From contig NZ_CP119108.1 of assembly GCF_029094505.1 (NCBI RefSeq), positions 2,852,001 through 2,916,000 of the forward strand: a DNA stretch of 64,000 nt, read 5' to 3'. The notes beneath the pieces were generated by a model. It ran no database searches. It was given only the letters and a program-made list of their open reading frames with translations, and had not been told where the DNA came from. The DNA comes from Microbacterium horticulturae (GTDB taxonomy: Bacteria; Actinomycetota; Actinomycetes; Actinomycetales; Microbacteriaceae). Each line of letters opens with the position of its first letter. Position 1 is the first letter of the stretch. The translations under genes and the position numbers were made by a program. Of this stretch, positions 36,822 to 45,090 are shown piece by piece.

Positions 36822-36936
36822 AATGCATCCTTTCCTGCGGGCGTCTTCGCCGCAGCCCTCTCAGCAAAGCAAGTCCGGTCCGACGCCTACAGGTCCAGAT
36901 CGGCCACAAAGCAGGCGCAGAAAATGTCCGAGACGC

Positions 36937-38769
36937 TTACCGTTCGGTGTAGCCGAGAAGGCGGCGGGCCCGCTCCACGCGCACGGCGAGTTCGAGACGG
37001 AATCGAGCCTCCGGGTCGTCGACCACCATCCCCAGCAGCGCCCGCAGTCGCGCAAGCCGCTGCTTGAGAGTGTTCAGGTGGATATGCAGCTTCCGGGCTG
37101 TCGCGCTTGCGCCCCAATGCTCGTCCTGCAACGCGACGAGCGTGTCGAACAGGGTTGAACCGCCGGGGCCATCCCACGCGATCACCGGCGCGAGCGTCGC
37201 CTCGACGAACTCGAGCAGCGCTCGCGGATCGCCGTCGGTGAGCAGCGCATACGGCGCGAGCAGCTTCGCGTCAAGAACGCCCGAGATGCCCAGCCCCCTT
37301 GCGAGCTCCGCCGTGCGCCGCGTATGACGTGCCTGGCCGGATGCCTCCGCGAGATTTCGATGCCCGCGCACCACGACCAGGGGCGCGACCTCGGCGAGCG
37401 CCGTTCCACGACCCATCGATGCCGACTCCGCTTCCGGCACGAACGCCACGACACCATCCGGGATCTTCGTCACCAGACGATCGGCGACCGCACGCAGGGC
37501 GCTGACGATGCGACCGCGATCGCCCACCGCCGACGGCACCACCACCGTGCACCAGGGAGCGTCGATCGGTAGACCGCGTGCCGCAGCGCGCCGCAACGCC
37601 GACCGGCGGCTGCTCTCGGTCTCCAGCAGATCGGCTGCGAGCTCTCCTCGCACGCGTTCTTCCGCGTCATCCACGGCGTCGCGGCGCAGAAGGACGAGCG
37701 CTGCCGTCAATGCTGAGCGTTCGACGGTCCGCTGCTCGACATCCGTCATCGGGGCCGCACCCCGCCCCACCACGAGCAGGGCTGGCCGGTCTGCACCCGC
37801 CGGCACCGGGGCGATCATCTCGACTGCACCGCCGTCGAGCACGACTCCACGGCCCGACACGGCAGCGTCGGCTGCGGCATCCTTCAGCGGCACGGCGGCG
37901 TCCACCAGGCTCGGAGGCCCCGCTATGGCCTCTCCCTGCGCGATCATCGCCACGTCTCGCCCAAGTGCTCCGGCCAGCGCAGCGACGATGTCGGCGGCGG
38001 GATGCCCCCGCACCACCAGTTCCGTGAGCTCAGCATGCAGTCCAGCGGCCCATTCCGCCTGCTGCTGACGCCACGTCGCCTCCGCAGAGGCCTCGGTCGC
38101 TGCCGCGAGCAACCGCGCCACATGCAGAACGAGTGCCGCATGGCCGGCGAACGCACTGAGGAGCGCGATCTCTTCCGCGCGGAACGAGTGTGGGGTTCGA
38201 CTGGCCGCGAAGAGAACCCCCAGAACCTGTCCGTCCACCACGAGCGGAGCGCCCACGAGCGCACGCAGCTGGTCTTCTGACACGATCTGATCGATGGTCG
38301 AGTCGTGCGGCAGGCCGGTCATCTCGCGGTAGTCATCCACGCTCTGCGGGCGACGGGTGCGGACGATGTGACTCGCCAGGCCAACCCCGGCTGGCACCAC
38401 CATGCCGGCGAAACGGGGCGAGATCGTTCCCGTCTGTGCGCGCACGTAGAGCTCGTCCGTGGCGGGCTCGTACACCGATAGATACGCCACATCAGCATCG
38501 AGCAACTCGTGCGCCCGCTCGACGATGCGCTGCAACAGAACCACTGTGTCATGTGTGCCCAGCAGTTCGCGGGTCGAGGAGACAAGGGCGCGGAGTTCGG
38601 CTCCACGGCGGCGGAGTGAGGCAGCCTGAGCTGAGAGGTCAAGCAGCGCGTCCTCCACCTCAGCCTCTCCGGCGGCGACGCTGGCGACAGCGGCAGCATC
38701 CAGCTGTGTGCCATCCGCGATCGCGCGCAGCGCCGCTGTAATCGGTGATAGGGCTTCTCGATCCTGCAC
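36937..38769 (-). CDS. GAF-domain PucR/CdaR-type transcriptional regulator
   Basis: 610 aa, GTG start. A coiled region (~35-70) leads into a GAF domain (~75-215: LLDADVAYLSVYEPATDELYV ... LVGAPLVVDGQVLGVLFAAS), a middle region, and a C-terminal PucR helix-turn-helix (TARKLHIHLNTLKQRLARLR). PucR proteins activate catabolic operons in response to a small ligand. It sits directly upstream of mvaA on the same strand, separated by 115 bp, and diverges from marR. It is the obvious candidate to sense mevalonate, HMG or an acyl-CoA. Confidence 0.85.
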   Translation of the reverse strand: MQDREALSPITAALRAIADGTQLDAAAVASVAAGEAEVEDALLDLSAQAASLRRRGAELRALVSSTRELLGTHDTVVLLQRIVERAHELLDADVAYLSVYEPATDELYVRAQTGTISPRFAGMVVPAGVGLASHIVRTRRPQSVDDYREMTGLPHDSTIDQIVSEDQLRALVGAPLVVDGQVLGVLFAASRTPHSFRAEEIALLSAFAGHAALVLHVARLLAAATEASAEATWRQQQAEWAAGLHAELTELVVRGHPAADIVAALAGALGRDVAMIAQGEAIAGPPSLVDAAVPLKDAAADAAVSGRGVVLDGGAVEMIAPVPAGADRPALLVVGRGAAPMTDVEQRTVERSALTAALVLLRRDAVDDAEERVRGELAADLLETESSRRSALRRAAARGLPIDAPWCTVVVPSAVGDRGRIVSALRAVADRLVTKIPDGVVAFVPEAESASMGRGTALAEVAPLVVVRGHRNLAEASGQARHTRRTAELARGLGISGVLDAKLLAPYALLTDGDPRALLEFVEATLAPVIAWDGPGGSTLFDTLVALQDEHWGASATARKLHIHLNTLKQRLARLRALLGMVVDDPEARFRLELAVRVERARRLLGYTER

Positions 38770-38825
38770 CCGCCCATTCTCGCCGACGGCGCCCCACCCA
38801 GTACCGTTGATCCAGGAGGTTGCCC

Positions 38826-39362
38826 GTGGCCCGCGTGAAGAGACTGCCCGTCGACCCGATCGCCGAGGCGAAGCGGCAATGGCTCGCCCACGGATGGACC
38901 GACGCCGCGCCCGGTATGACCCTCGTCACCTCGATCATGCGTGCACAGCAGCTGCTGCTGGCCCGCGTCGACGCCACACTCAAGCCCTTCAGACTCACCT
39001 TCGCGCGCTACGAGTTGCTCACCCTGCTGAGCTTCACGAAGAGCGGAAGGATGCCGATGGCGTCTGCATCGCTGCGGTTGCAGGTGCACCCCACCAGCGT
39101 GACGAACACCGTCGACCGACTCGAGACGTCCGGGCACGTGCGGCGCGAGCCGCACCCCGACGACGGACGGGCGACCCTCATCGTTCTCACCGAGTCGGGC
39201 CGCGCTCTCGCGGAGCGCGCGACCGCCGCGTTGAACGCCGAGGTGTTCGAGCACCCCGGGCTCGAGCGCAGCGAGGCTGAAGAGCTGGTCGGCCTCGTGG
39301 CGCGCATGCGCCGGGGCGCCGGCGACTTCGACGACCCGCGCCCGGCGCCCGAGCCGCTCTGA
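38826..39362 (+). CDS. MarR-family transcriptional regulator
   Basis: 178 aa. Winged-helix MarR: RFARYELL-type helices (LTFARYELLTLLSFT), recognition helix LQVHPTSVTNTVDRLE and wing REPHPDDGRATLIVL. GTG chosen with AGGAGG 6 nt upstream; a TTG two codons earlier is less likely. It diverges from the PucR regulator with only ~55 bp between starts, so it may also influence the HMG operon regulator, but its target is unknown. Confidence 0.85.
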   Translation: MARVKRLPVDPIAEAKRQWLAHGWTDAAPGMTLVTSIMRAQQLLLARVDATLKPFRLTFARYELLTLLSFTKSGRMPMASASLRLQVHPTSVTNTVDRLETSGHVRREPHPDDGRATLIVLTESGRALAERATAALNAEVFEHPGLERSEAEELVGLVARMRRGAGDFDDPRPAPEPL

Positions 39363-39411
39363 CGCGGCCCCGATGCGGTGCGGTGCGGTGCGGGGCGGTG
39401 CGGGGCGCCTC

Positions 39412-39541
39412 CTCCGCGAGCCCTGAGCCCCGGCATCCCGCCGCCCCTCCGCGAACCCTGAGCCCCGGCATCCCGCCCCTCCGCGAACCCTGCGCCCCGG
39501 CATCCCGCCGCCCCTCCGCGAACCCTGCGCCCCGGCGCTCC
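39412..39541. repeat. Tandem repeat, about four 28-35 bp units
   Basis: Units beginning CTCCGCGA start at 39412, 39447, 39479, 39514 and (partial) 39542, sharing CCCTGAGCCCCGGCATCCCG with small changes. A GCGGT/GCGGGG microsatellite precedes them (39374-39407). A GTGCACGC/GCGTGCAC hairpin follows at 39560-39590. No gene fits this 450-bp gap. Confidence 0.8.
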
Positions 39542-39742
39542 CTCCGCGAGAACATCCTTGTGCACGCTTCTGGTGCCTCAGGGCGTGCACGAGCGTGATC
39601 TCGCGCATCGGGAGAGCCGCCTCGGCTTCGAGACCCGGCGCGCCCGGCGCTTCTCCGGTCGCGCTGTCGTTTTCCCTGTTCGCGGGCGAATGACAGGGGC
39701 GGACGCGGATCGAGGCAGCGCGCGGCTGCTCGGTACCTAGTC

Positions 39743-39804
39743 TTGCCAGCTACCGGTACTCAGTGTTACTTTGTACCGGTAATCAATGTCACTGAGTACC
39801 GAGA
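39743..39804 (+). promoter_or_regulatory. padR operon promoter with symmetric operator
   Basis: TTGCCA (39743-39748) and TACTTT (39767-39772) form a -35/-10 pair with an 18-bp spacer. Over it lies a perfect 12-bp inverted repeat, CGGTACTCAGTG (39754-39765) and CACTGAGTACCG (39790-39801). Its exact centre coincides with the palindrome TACCGGTA (39774-39781). A second TACCGGTA lies at 39751. Binding here would cover both promoter boxes, the expected design for PadR autorepression. Confidence 0.75.
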
Positions 39805-39813
39805 CGAGGGCAC

Positions 39814-40146
39814 ATGGGCAAGCAAGAGACCGAGATGCTCAAGGGCGTGCTCGAGGGCATCGTCCTGGCGATCCTCGCCCGCCGCCCGGCATACGGCTAC
39901 GAGATCACGGCGTGGCTGCGCGACCAAGGCTTCACCGACATCGCCGAGGGCACGGTGTACGCGCTCCTCGTGCGCATCGAGCAGCGCGGGCTGGTCGACG
40001 TCGAGAAGGTGCCCTCCGAAAAGGGGCCGCCGCGCAAGGTGTACTCCCTCAACACGCAAGGACACGAACAGCTCAGCGGGTTCTGGACATCGTGGGGCTT
40101 CCTCACCGACAGACTCGCCCAACTCCACGAAGGAGAACGACGATGA
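39814..40146 (+). CDS. PadR-family transcriptional regulator
   Basis: 110 aa, minimal PadR: LKGVLEGIVLAILARRPAYGYEI (winged helix), FTDIAEGTVYALLVRIEQRGLV (recognition helix), RKVYSLNTQGHEQL (wing). It should repress the operon padR-DUF1048-ABC from the operator just upstream and release on binding an export substrate. ATGA overlap with the next gene. Confidence 0.92.
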   Translation: MGKQETEMLKGVLEGIVLAILARRPAYGYEITAWLRDQGFTDIAEGTVYALLVRIEQRGLVDVEKVPSEKGPPRKVYSLNTQGHEQLSGFWTSWGFLTDRLAQLHEGERR

Positions 40147-40511
40147 CGAACTTCATCGAGAAGATGGTCGGCGACTTCGGTGAGAAGCGCCGCTGGAAGG
40201 AATACAAGGCGCGGGTCAAGGCGCTGCCGACCCCGTACCGCACCGCGGTCGAGGGTGTCGAGCGCTATCTGATGCACAAGGGCGCGATCACCCGCGGTTC
40301 GACCCTGGTGAAGATGCTCGAAGACCTTGCCGACCTGTTCGAGCAGGCCGCGGCCGACGCCACGCCGATCCACACGATCGTCGGCGACGACCCGGTCGAG
40401 TTCGCCGACGCCTTCCTGGCCAACTACTCCGAGGATGAGTGGATCGCCAAGGAGCGCACGCGCCTGACCGACACGATCGCGAAGGCCGAGTCCGAGGAGG
40501 GCCGATCATGA
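40143..40511 (+). CDS. DUF1048 protein
   Basis: 122 aa. Start at MTNFIEKMVGDFGEKRRWKEY, overlapping the padR stop; a longer in-frame opening upstream lies inside padR. The helical sequence with RVKALPTPYRTAVEGVERYL and EFADAFLANYSEDEWIAKERTRL is typical of DUF1048, found beside PadR regulators and ABC-2 exporters. Function unknown. It overlaps the ABC ATPase start by 4 nt. Confidence 0.85.
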   Translation: MTNFIEKMVGDFGEKRRWKEYKARVKALPTPYRTAVEGVERYLMHKGAITRGSTLVKMLEDLADLFEQAAADATPIHTIVGDDPVEFADAFLANYSEDEWIAKERTRLTDTIAKAESEEGRS

Positions 40512-41278
40512 CCGCGCCCGCCATCGCCGTCGCGGGCATCGAGAAGTCGTTCGGCGACCTTTCCGTGCTGCGTGGCGTCGACTTCGACGTCTCACCTGGC
40601 ACGATCTTCGCGCTGCTCGGCTCGAACGGTGCGGGAAAGACCACCCTCATCAGCATCCTGTCGACGCTGTTGAGAATGGATGCCGGAACCGCCCGCATCA
40701 CGGATGCCGATGTGACCGCCGATCCGGCCGCTGTGCGGCAGGCTATAAGTCTGACCGGACAGTTCGCCGCCGTCGACGAGGTGCTCACCGGACGCGAGAA
40801 CCTCGTGCTCGTCGCCCGCCTGCGCCATGTCCGCAGCCCGAGCGCCGTCGCCGATCGGCTGCTCGCGCGCTTCTCTCTGACCGAGGCCGGCTCACGGCGA
40901 GCGGGCACATACTCGGGCGGTATGCGCCGGCGGCTCGACATCGCGATGAGCCTCATCGGCGATCCGCCGGTGGTGTTCCTCGACGAGCCCACGACCGGCC
41001 TCGACCCGCAGGCGCGCAACGAGGTGTGGGACGCCATCCGCGACCTCGCCGCCGGCGGCACCACGGTGCTCCTGACCACGCAGTACCTCGACGAGGCCGA
41101 GCAGTTGGCCGACCGCATCGCGATCCTGCATGAGGGGCGCATCATCCAGAACGGCACGCTCGACGAGCTCAGGGCCTTGCTGCCGCCCGCGAAAGTCGAG
41201 TACGTCGAAAAGCAGCCGACGCTCGAGGAGGTCTTCCTCACCCTGGTCGGCACGACCCCGAACGGGGAGGAACGATGA
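40508..41278 (+). CDS. ABC exporter ATPase, daunorubicin-resistance (DrrA) type
   Basis: 256 aa. Walker A GSNGAGKTT (~42), Q-loop TGQFAAVDEVLTG, ABC signature YSGGMRRRLDIAM, Walker B VVFLDEPTTGLD, switch His replaced by Gln in LLTTQYLDEAEQL as in DrrA proteins. Drives the membrane partner that follows with an ATGA overlap. Substrate probably a hydrophobic or toxic compound. Confidence 0.93.
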   Translation: MTAPAIAVAGIEKSFGDLSVLRGVDFDVSPGTIFALLGSNGAGKTTLISILSTLLRMDAGTARITDADVTADPAAVRQAISLTGQFAAVDEVLTGRENLVLVARLRHVRSPSAVADRLLARFSLTEAGSRRAGTYSGGMRRRLDIAMSLIGDPPVVFLDEPTTGLDPQARNEVWDAIRDLAAGGTTVLLTTQYLDEAEQLADRIAILHEGRIIQNGTLDELRALLPPAKVEYVEKQPTLEEVFLTLVGTTPNGEER

Positions 41279-42036
41279 CCGGCGACATCCTGACCGACAC
41301 GGTCACTCTGACGAGCCGTTCACTCCGGCACGTCACACGGAGTCTCGACACGATCATCACCACGGCGGTGATGCCGATCGCCATCATGTTGCTGTTCGTG
41401 TTCGTCTTCGGCGGTGCGATGCAGACCGGCGACGCTGCACCGATCGATTACATGCTGCCCGGCATTCTGCTCATCACGATCGGATCGGGCGTCGCCTACA
41501 CCTCGTACCGATTGTTCATGGACCTGCAGGGCGGCATCTTCGAGCGCTTCCAGTCGATGCCGATCGCGCGATCGGCGGCGCTGTGGGCGCACGTGCTCAC
41601 CTCGCTCGCCGCCAACGCGGTCTCGCTCGTGCTGGTGGTCGCCGTGGCGGTGCTCATGGGCTTCCGCAGCGGAGCGGGCGTGAGCGCGTGGCTGGCCGTG
41701 GCGGGCATCCTCCTGCTCTACACACTCGCGCTGACCTGGATCGCGGTCATCGCAGGGCTCTCGGCGAAGTCGGTGGACGGCGCGAGCGCCTTCTCGTACC
41801 CGCTCATCTTCCTGCCGTTCATCAGCTCGGCGTTCGTTCCCACCGACACGATGCCGGGGCCGGTGAAGTGGTTCGCCGAGTACCAGCCGGTCACGCCGAT
41901 CGTGAACACGATCCGCGACCTGTTCGCCCAGCGCGCCGTGTCGGGCGACATCTGGATGGCGCTGGCCTGGTGCTGCGGCATCCTGATCATCGCGTACGTC
42001 TTCGCGATGCTCGCCTACCGGCGGCGGATGGGATGA
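41275..42036 (+). CDS. ABC-2 type export permease (DrrB type)
   Basis: 253 aa, six membrane segments: TVTLTSRSLRHVTRSLDTII, then a first hydrophobic helix (MPIAIMLLFVFVFGGA) and the conserved LIFLPFISSAFVPTDTMPGPVKWFAEYQPVTPIVN near the C-terminus. Forms the channel of the PadR-controlled exporter. Last gene of the operon; the palindromic repeat at 42075 follows. Confidence 0.92.
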   Translation: MTGDILTDTVTLTSRSLRHVTRSLDTIITTAVMPIAIMLLFVFVFGGAMQTGDAAPIDYMLPGILLITIGSGVAYTSYRLFMDLQGGIFERFQSMPIARSAALWAHVLTSLAANAVSLVLVVAVAVLMGFRSGAGVSAWLAVAGILLLYTLALTWIAVIAGLSAKSVDGASAFSYPLIFLPFISSAFVPTDTMPGPVKWFAEYQPVTPIVNTIRDLFAQRAVSGDIWMALAWCCGILIIAYVFAMLAYRRRMG

Positions 42037-42074
42037 GTCGCGCCCGCGCGTTGAACGAGCCGCAACAACGTCAG

Positions 42075-42165
42075 CCCGTGCACAGAGTCGGGATCCTGGG
42101 CGACACGCCGCCGTCATCGCGAAATGCACGGCGCGTCGGACAAAGTCCCCGACCATGTGCACGGG
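42075..42165. repeat. Near-palindromic repeat, GTGCACA family, copy 1
   Basis: Outer arms CCCGTGCACA/TGTGCACGGG are perfect. Inside them, TCGGGAT...GGCGACACGCC pairs imperfectly with GGCGCGTCGGA...TCCCCGA. Each arm matches the arms of the copy at 57498-57583. It lies in the 142-bp gap between convergent genes (ABC permease and ArsR) and may act as a bidirectional terminator. Confidence 0.8.
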
Positions 42166-42178
42166 GAACGACCGGGCG

Positions 42179-42790
42179 CTACGCGCTGCGGCGCGCGGAT
42201 GCCTTGCCATCGCCTGGCGATGCGGGGGCCGCGGCATCCCGCCCCTCCCCCGGCTCGACCCGGGGACCGTGGATCAGGAAGACGTCGATCTCGGGCGCGT
42301 CGGGGTCCTCGACCTCGTCATACTCGTCCAGGATCGCCTGCAACCGCTCGAGCATCTCTTTGCGGCGCTCCTTCGAAATGCGCATGCGCATCTGTGAGTA
42401 ACCGGCCGGCCAGGGGCGCTCCTCGGGGTCTTTCGGCGGCGGAGCCGCGACGACCTTGGTGAGCGCGGTCATCAGATGGCGCATCATGATGCCGCCGACG
42501 AACTCGTCGGGCTGCGCCGACATGCGCAGTCCACCGCCGCGCGCCACCCAGGGCCGCTCCCGGCCGTCGTCGGTCTTCGGCGCGCGCTCGATGAGCCCCA
42601 TCTTCGCCAGCTGCTTCAGGTGATAGCTCATGGCGGACGGAGTGAGACCGGTGAGCTCGGCCGCCTGGGTCGCGGTGAGAGGGTCTCCGTCGTAGAGGGC
42701 CTGCAAGACAGTCCAGCGCGCCGGATGCACCAGCGCACGCATCTGCGCGAGGTCGTTGACCTCGATCGGCTCAGCCTTCTTGCCCGCCAT
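42179..42790 (-). CDS. ArsR-type winged-helix regulator
   Basis: 203 aa. The N-terminal winged helix (MRALVHPARWTVLQAL, ATQAAELTGLTPSAMSYHLKQLAKMGLI) is ArsR/HTH_20-like; the longer C-terminal region with KERRKEMLERLQAILDEY is not a metal-binding site. TAGACT ends 6 nt before the ATG, so it is probably leaderless. It diverges from the MFS gene with TTCATGAA between them, suggesting that it controls the transporter. Confidence 0.87.
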   Translation of the reverse strand: MAGKKAEPIEVNDLAQMRALVHPARWTVLQALYDGDPLTATQAAELTGLTPSAMSYHLKQLAKMGLIERAPKTDDGRERPWVARGGGLRMSAQPDEFVGGIMMRHLMTALTKVVAAPPPKDPEERPWPAGYSQMRMRISKERRKEMLERLQAILDEYDEVEDPDAPEIDVFLIHGPRVEPGEGRDAAAPASPGDGKASARRSA

Positions 42791-42796
42791 GTCGAC

Positions 42797-42832
42797 AGTC
42801 TAGTTGCGCTCTGAGTTCATGAAACATATCCT
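42797..42832. promoter_or_regulatory. Divergent leaderless promoters with TTCATGAA operator
   Basis: TAGACT on the minus strand (42802-42797) serves the ArsR gene. TATCCT on the plus strand (42827-42832), 8 nt before the GTG, serves the MFS gene. The palindrome TTCATGAA (42816-42823) sits between the two -10 boxes, well placed for the ArsR protein to control both. Confidence 0.6.
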
Positions 42833-42840
42833 TCATACTT

Positions 42841-44082
42841 GTGAAGCGTTCCTTTCAGAACTCGGTGTGGGCGATCCGCGATGCGCGCATCGCCCTCGTC
42901 GCCCGGGCGCTGAGTACCGCCGGAACCTCGGTGACCTCGATCGCCGCGATCCTGCTGCTGCACGACGGCGGAGTGGGCGCGCTCGGCATCGCAGCGTTCC
43001 TCGCCGCACTCGTGATCCCCGCGATCGCCACCATCGGAATCGCCGGGCGGGTCGCCGACACCATGGACTCGCGCACAGTGCTGGTGGTGGCATCCCTTGT
43101 CCAGGCCACCGCCGTCGTCGCCCTCGGCTTCTCGCACGACACCGCGATGATCTTCGTCACCGGCGTCGTCATCTCGCTGGCGCAGGCGTTCGAGCAGCCG
43201 ACGTGGAGCGCACTGGTCCCCCGCATCGTCGGCGAAGACCGTATCGGTCAAGCAATCTCGTGGCAGCAGGGACTCGCCGCCGTCGCGTCGCCGATCGGTG
43301 CAGGGCTCGGCGGGCTGCTCGTGACCCTCGACGATGTGGCGTGGGGATTCTGGGTGGATGCCGCGACCTACGTCCTGCTGGCCGCAGGCGCTCTCATCAT
43401 CCGGACGCGTCGCCATGGCGCCGTCGACGCAACGCCGACGGACGGCGTCGAAACGCCGAAGGAGTCGTGGACCGTCGGGTTGCGCGTCGTGATGCGCGAC
43501 CGCATCCTTGTGCCGCTGTTCGGGGCGATCATCGTGTTCGTCGTGCTCGTCGAGGGCATCAACCCGGTCGAGGTGTTCCTGGCCCGCGATGCCCTCGAGG
43601 CGACCGACTGGCAGTACGGACTCAGCGAGTTCTTCGCCGGCGCCGGCGGCCTGATCGGCGCGGCCGTCGCCGGCCGCATCCACAGCAACGTCGTGCGTGC
43701 GCGCGCGGCCACGATCGGCTTCGGGACCGCCGCGCTGGTGATGATCGCCGCGGGCACGGCGCCGAGCTTCTGGGTGTACGCGGCACTGCTCACTCTTCTG
43801 GTGGCAGCTTTCGGCACCGGCAACGCGACCTTCGGCGCCCTGCTGATCTCGCGCACATCAGATCTGCAGCGCGGCCGCGTGTCGGCAGCGCTCAACGGCC
43901 TCGCCCGCAGCGGATCACTCATCGCCCTGGGCCTGGGCGGCGTGGGCAACGCACTGCTCGGTCCCCGCGCAACGTTCATCGTCGCGGGAATCGGCGGCGC
44001 CCTCACGATGGCGATCGCGAGCGTCGCCGTGCTGCGCGCACAACGGGCCGAGGCCGCGGCGCTCGTTGCCGAGGGCGATTAG
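42841..44082 (+). CDS. MFS transporter (efflux-type, MFS_3)
   Basis: 413 aa, about twelve membrane segments, GTG start. Features: the loop GRVADTMDSRTVLV after helix 2, AFEQPTWSALVPRIVGEDRIGQA between helices 4 and 5, and FGTGNATFGALLISRTSDLQRGRVSAALNGL, typical of the enterobactin-exporter-like MFS branch. Likely drug or siderophore export. Divergent from and probably controlled by the ArsR regulator. A degenerate REP sequence (GTCGTTGAGCGAG) follows the stop. Confidence 0.87.
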   Translation: MKRSFQNSVWAIRDARIALVARALSTAGTSVTSIAAILLLHDGGVGALGIAAFLAALVIPAIATIGIAGRVADTMDSRTVLVVASLVQATAVVALGFSHDTAMIFVTGVVISLAQAFEQPTWSALVPRIVGEDRIGQAISWQQGLAAVASPIGAGLGGLLVTLDDVAWGFWVDAATYVLLAAGALIIRTRRHGAVDATPTDGVETPKESWTVGLRVVMRDRILVPLFGAIIVFVVLVEGINPVEVFLARDALEATDWQYGLSEFFAGAGGLIGAAVAGRIHSNVVRARAATIGFGTAALVMIAAGTAPSFWVYAALLTLLVAAFGTGNATFGALLISRTSDLQRGRVSAALNGLARSGSLIALGLGGVGNALLGPRATFIVAGIGGALTMAIASVAVLRAQRAEAAALVAEGD

Positions 44083-44083
44083 G

Positions 44084-44112
44084 TCGTTGAGCGAGAAGCA
44101 CAGCGACTCGGC
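44084..44112. repeat. Degenerate REP-type sequence
   Basis: GTCGTTGAGCGAGAAGCACAG followed by CGACTCGG is a worn copy of the GTTGAGCGAG...GAGTCGAAAC palindrome found in pairs at 30183-30676 and singly at 57604. Confidence 0.55.
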
Positions 44113-44168
44113 TGTGGTCGCCGCGCAGCGGCGCCTTCTCGGGCGCACCGACACATCCTCCAGACGCG

Positions 44169-44220
44169 TTGAACTTCCCGCTCACACAGCTCGGAGGGGC
44201 TGTGTGAACCGGAAGTTCAA
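44169..44220. terminator. Long hairpin between convergent genes
   Basis: TTGAACTTCC (44169-44178) pairs with GGAAGTTCAA (44211-44220), and after a 3x3 internal loop TCACACAGC pairs with GCTGTGTGA around an 8-nt loop. It stands between the convergent MFS and enoyl-CoA hydratase genes, so a bidirectional terminator is likely. The remaining ~70 bp each side hold nothing else notable. Confidence 0.65.
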
Positions 44221-44293
44221 TGCGCTTTTCGAACGGTCCGAGGCTCGAACGACTCGCCTGTTGTGGCCGCGGCCGCACATCGCGAAAGCCCGA

Positions 44294-45070
44294 TCAGCGA
44301 TTCTCGAACGACGGCGCACGCTTCTCGCGGAAGGCCGCCATCCCCTCCTTCTGGTCCTGCGTATCGAAGAGCCCCGCGAACGCCTGCTTCTCGAAGCGCA
44401 GGCCCTCGGCGAGGGTCGTCTCCATCGCGGCATCCAGCGCCGCCTTCGCGGCGAAGACCGACGGCAGCGACTTCGACGCGATCGTGTCGGCGACCTTGCC
44501 GGCCTCGTCGAGCAGGTCGGCCGCGGGCACGACGCGCGAGACGAGCCCGGCGCGCTCGGCCTCTTCGGCGCCCATCAGACGTCCCGTGAGCACGAGCTCG
44601 GCGGCCTTGTAATATCCGACCGCGCGAATGAGCCGCTGCGTGCCGCCCATCCCGGGGATCACTGCGAGGTTGATCTCGGGCTGCCCGAACTTCGCGGTGT
44701 CGGCGGCGAGGATGATGTCGCACATCATCGCCAGCTCGCACCCGCCGCCCAGCGCGTAGCCGCTGACCGCCGCGATCACCGGTGTGCGCACGCCCGCGAA
44801 CTCGGCCCAGCCGCCGAAGTGGTCGCCCATGATCATGTCGAGCGACGACTTCGACTCCATCTCCTTGATGTCGGCGCCCGCAGCGAAGGCGCGCTCGGAA
44901 CCGGTGACGACGATGGCGCCGATAACGGGGTCGCGGTCGAACGCGGTCGCGGCGGCGACGACGTCGGCGCAGACCTGCGAGTTCAGCGCATTGAGGGCTT
45001 CGGGTCGATTGAGGGTGATCCACCCGACGCGTCCTCGCGTCTCGGTGAGAATCGTGGCGTACTCGGTCAT
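44294..45070 (-). CDS. Enoyl-CoA hydratase (crotonase)
   Basis: 258 aa. Crotonase signatures: [10 protein letters not shown] (oxyanion hole, ~66), [17 protein letters not shown] (~100) and [19 protein letters not shown] with the second catalytic Glu. Hydrates a trans-2-enoyl-CoA. The ATG at 45070 is chosen; an ATG three codons upstream is possible, whereas much longer extensions run into the dehydrogenase gene. It follows the acyl-CoA dehydrogenase by ~20 bp and should act on its product, for example methacrylyl-CoA or crotonyl-CoA. Confidence 0.92.
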   Translation of the reverse strand: MTEYATILTETRGRVGWITLNRPEALNALNSQVCADVVAAATAFDRDPVIGAIVVTGSERAFAAGADIKEMESKSSLDMIMGDHFGGWAEFAGVRTPVIAAVSGYALGGGCELAMMCDIILAADTAKFGQPEINLAVIPGMGGTQRLIRAVGYYKAAELVLTGRLMGAEEAERAGLVSRVVPAADLLDEAGKVADTIASKSLPSVFAAKAALDAAMETTLAEGLRFEKQAFAGLFDTQDQKEGMAAFREKRAPSFENR

Positions 45071-45090
45071 GCTTCCCATCGTGTCACGCG

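Noticed and set aside
39412..39541. CRISPR array
   Set aside because: Repeats are directly tandem with no unique spacers and no cas genes nearby.
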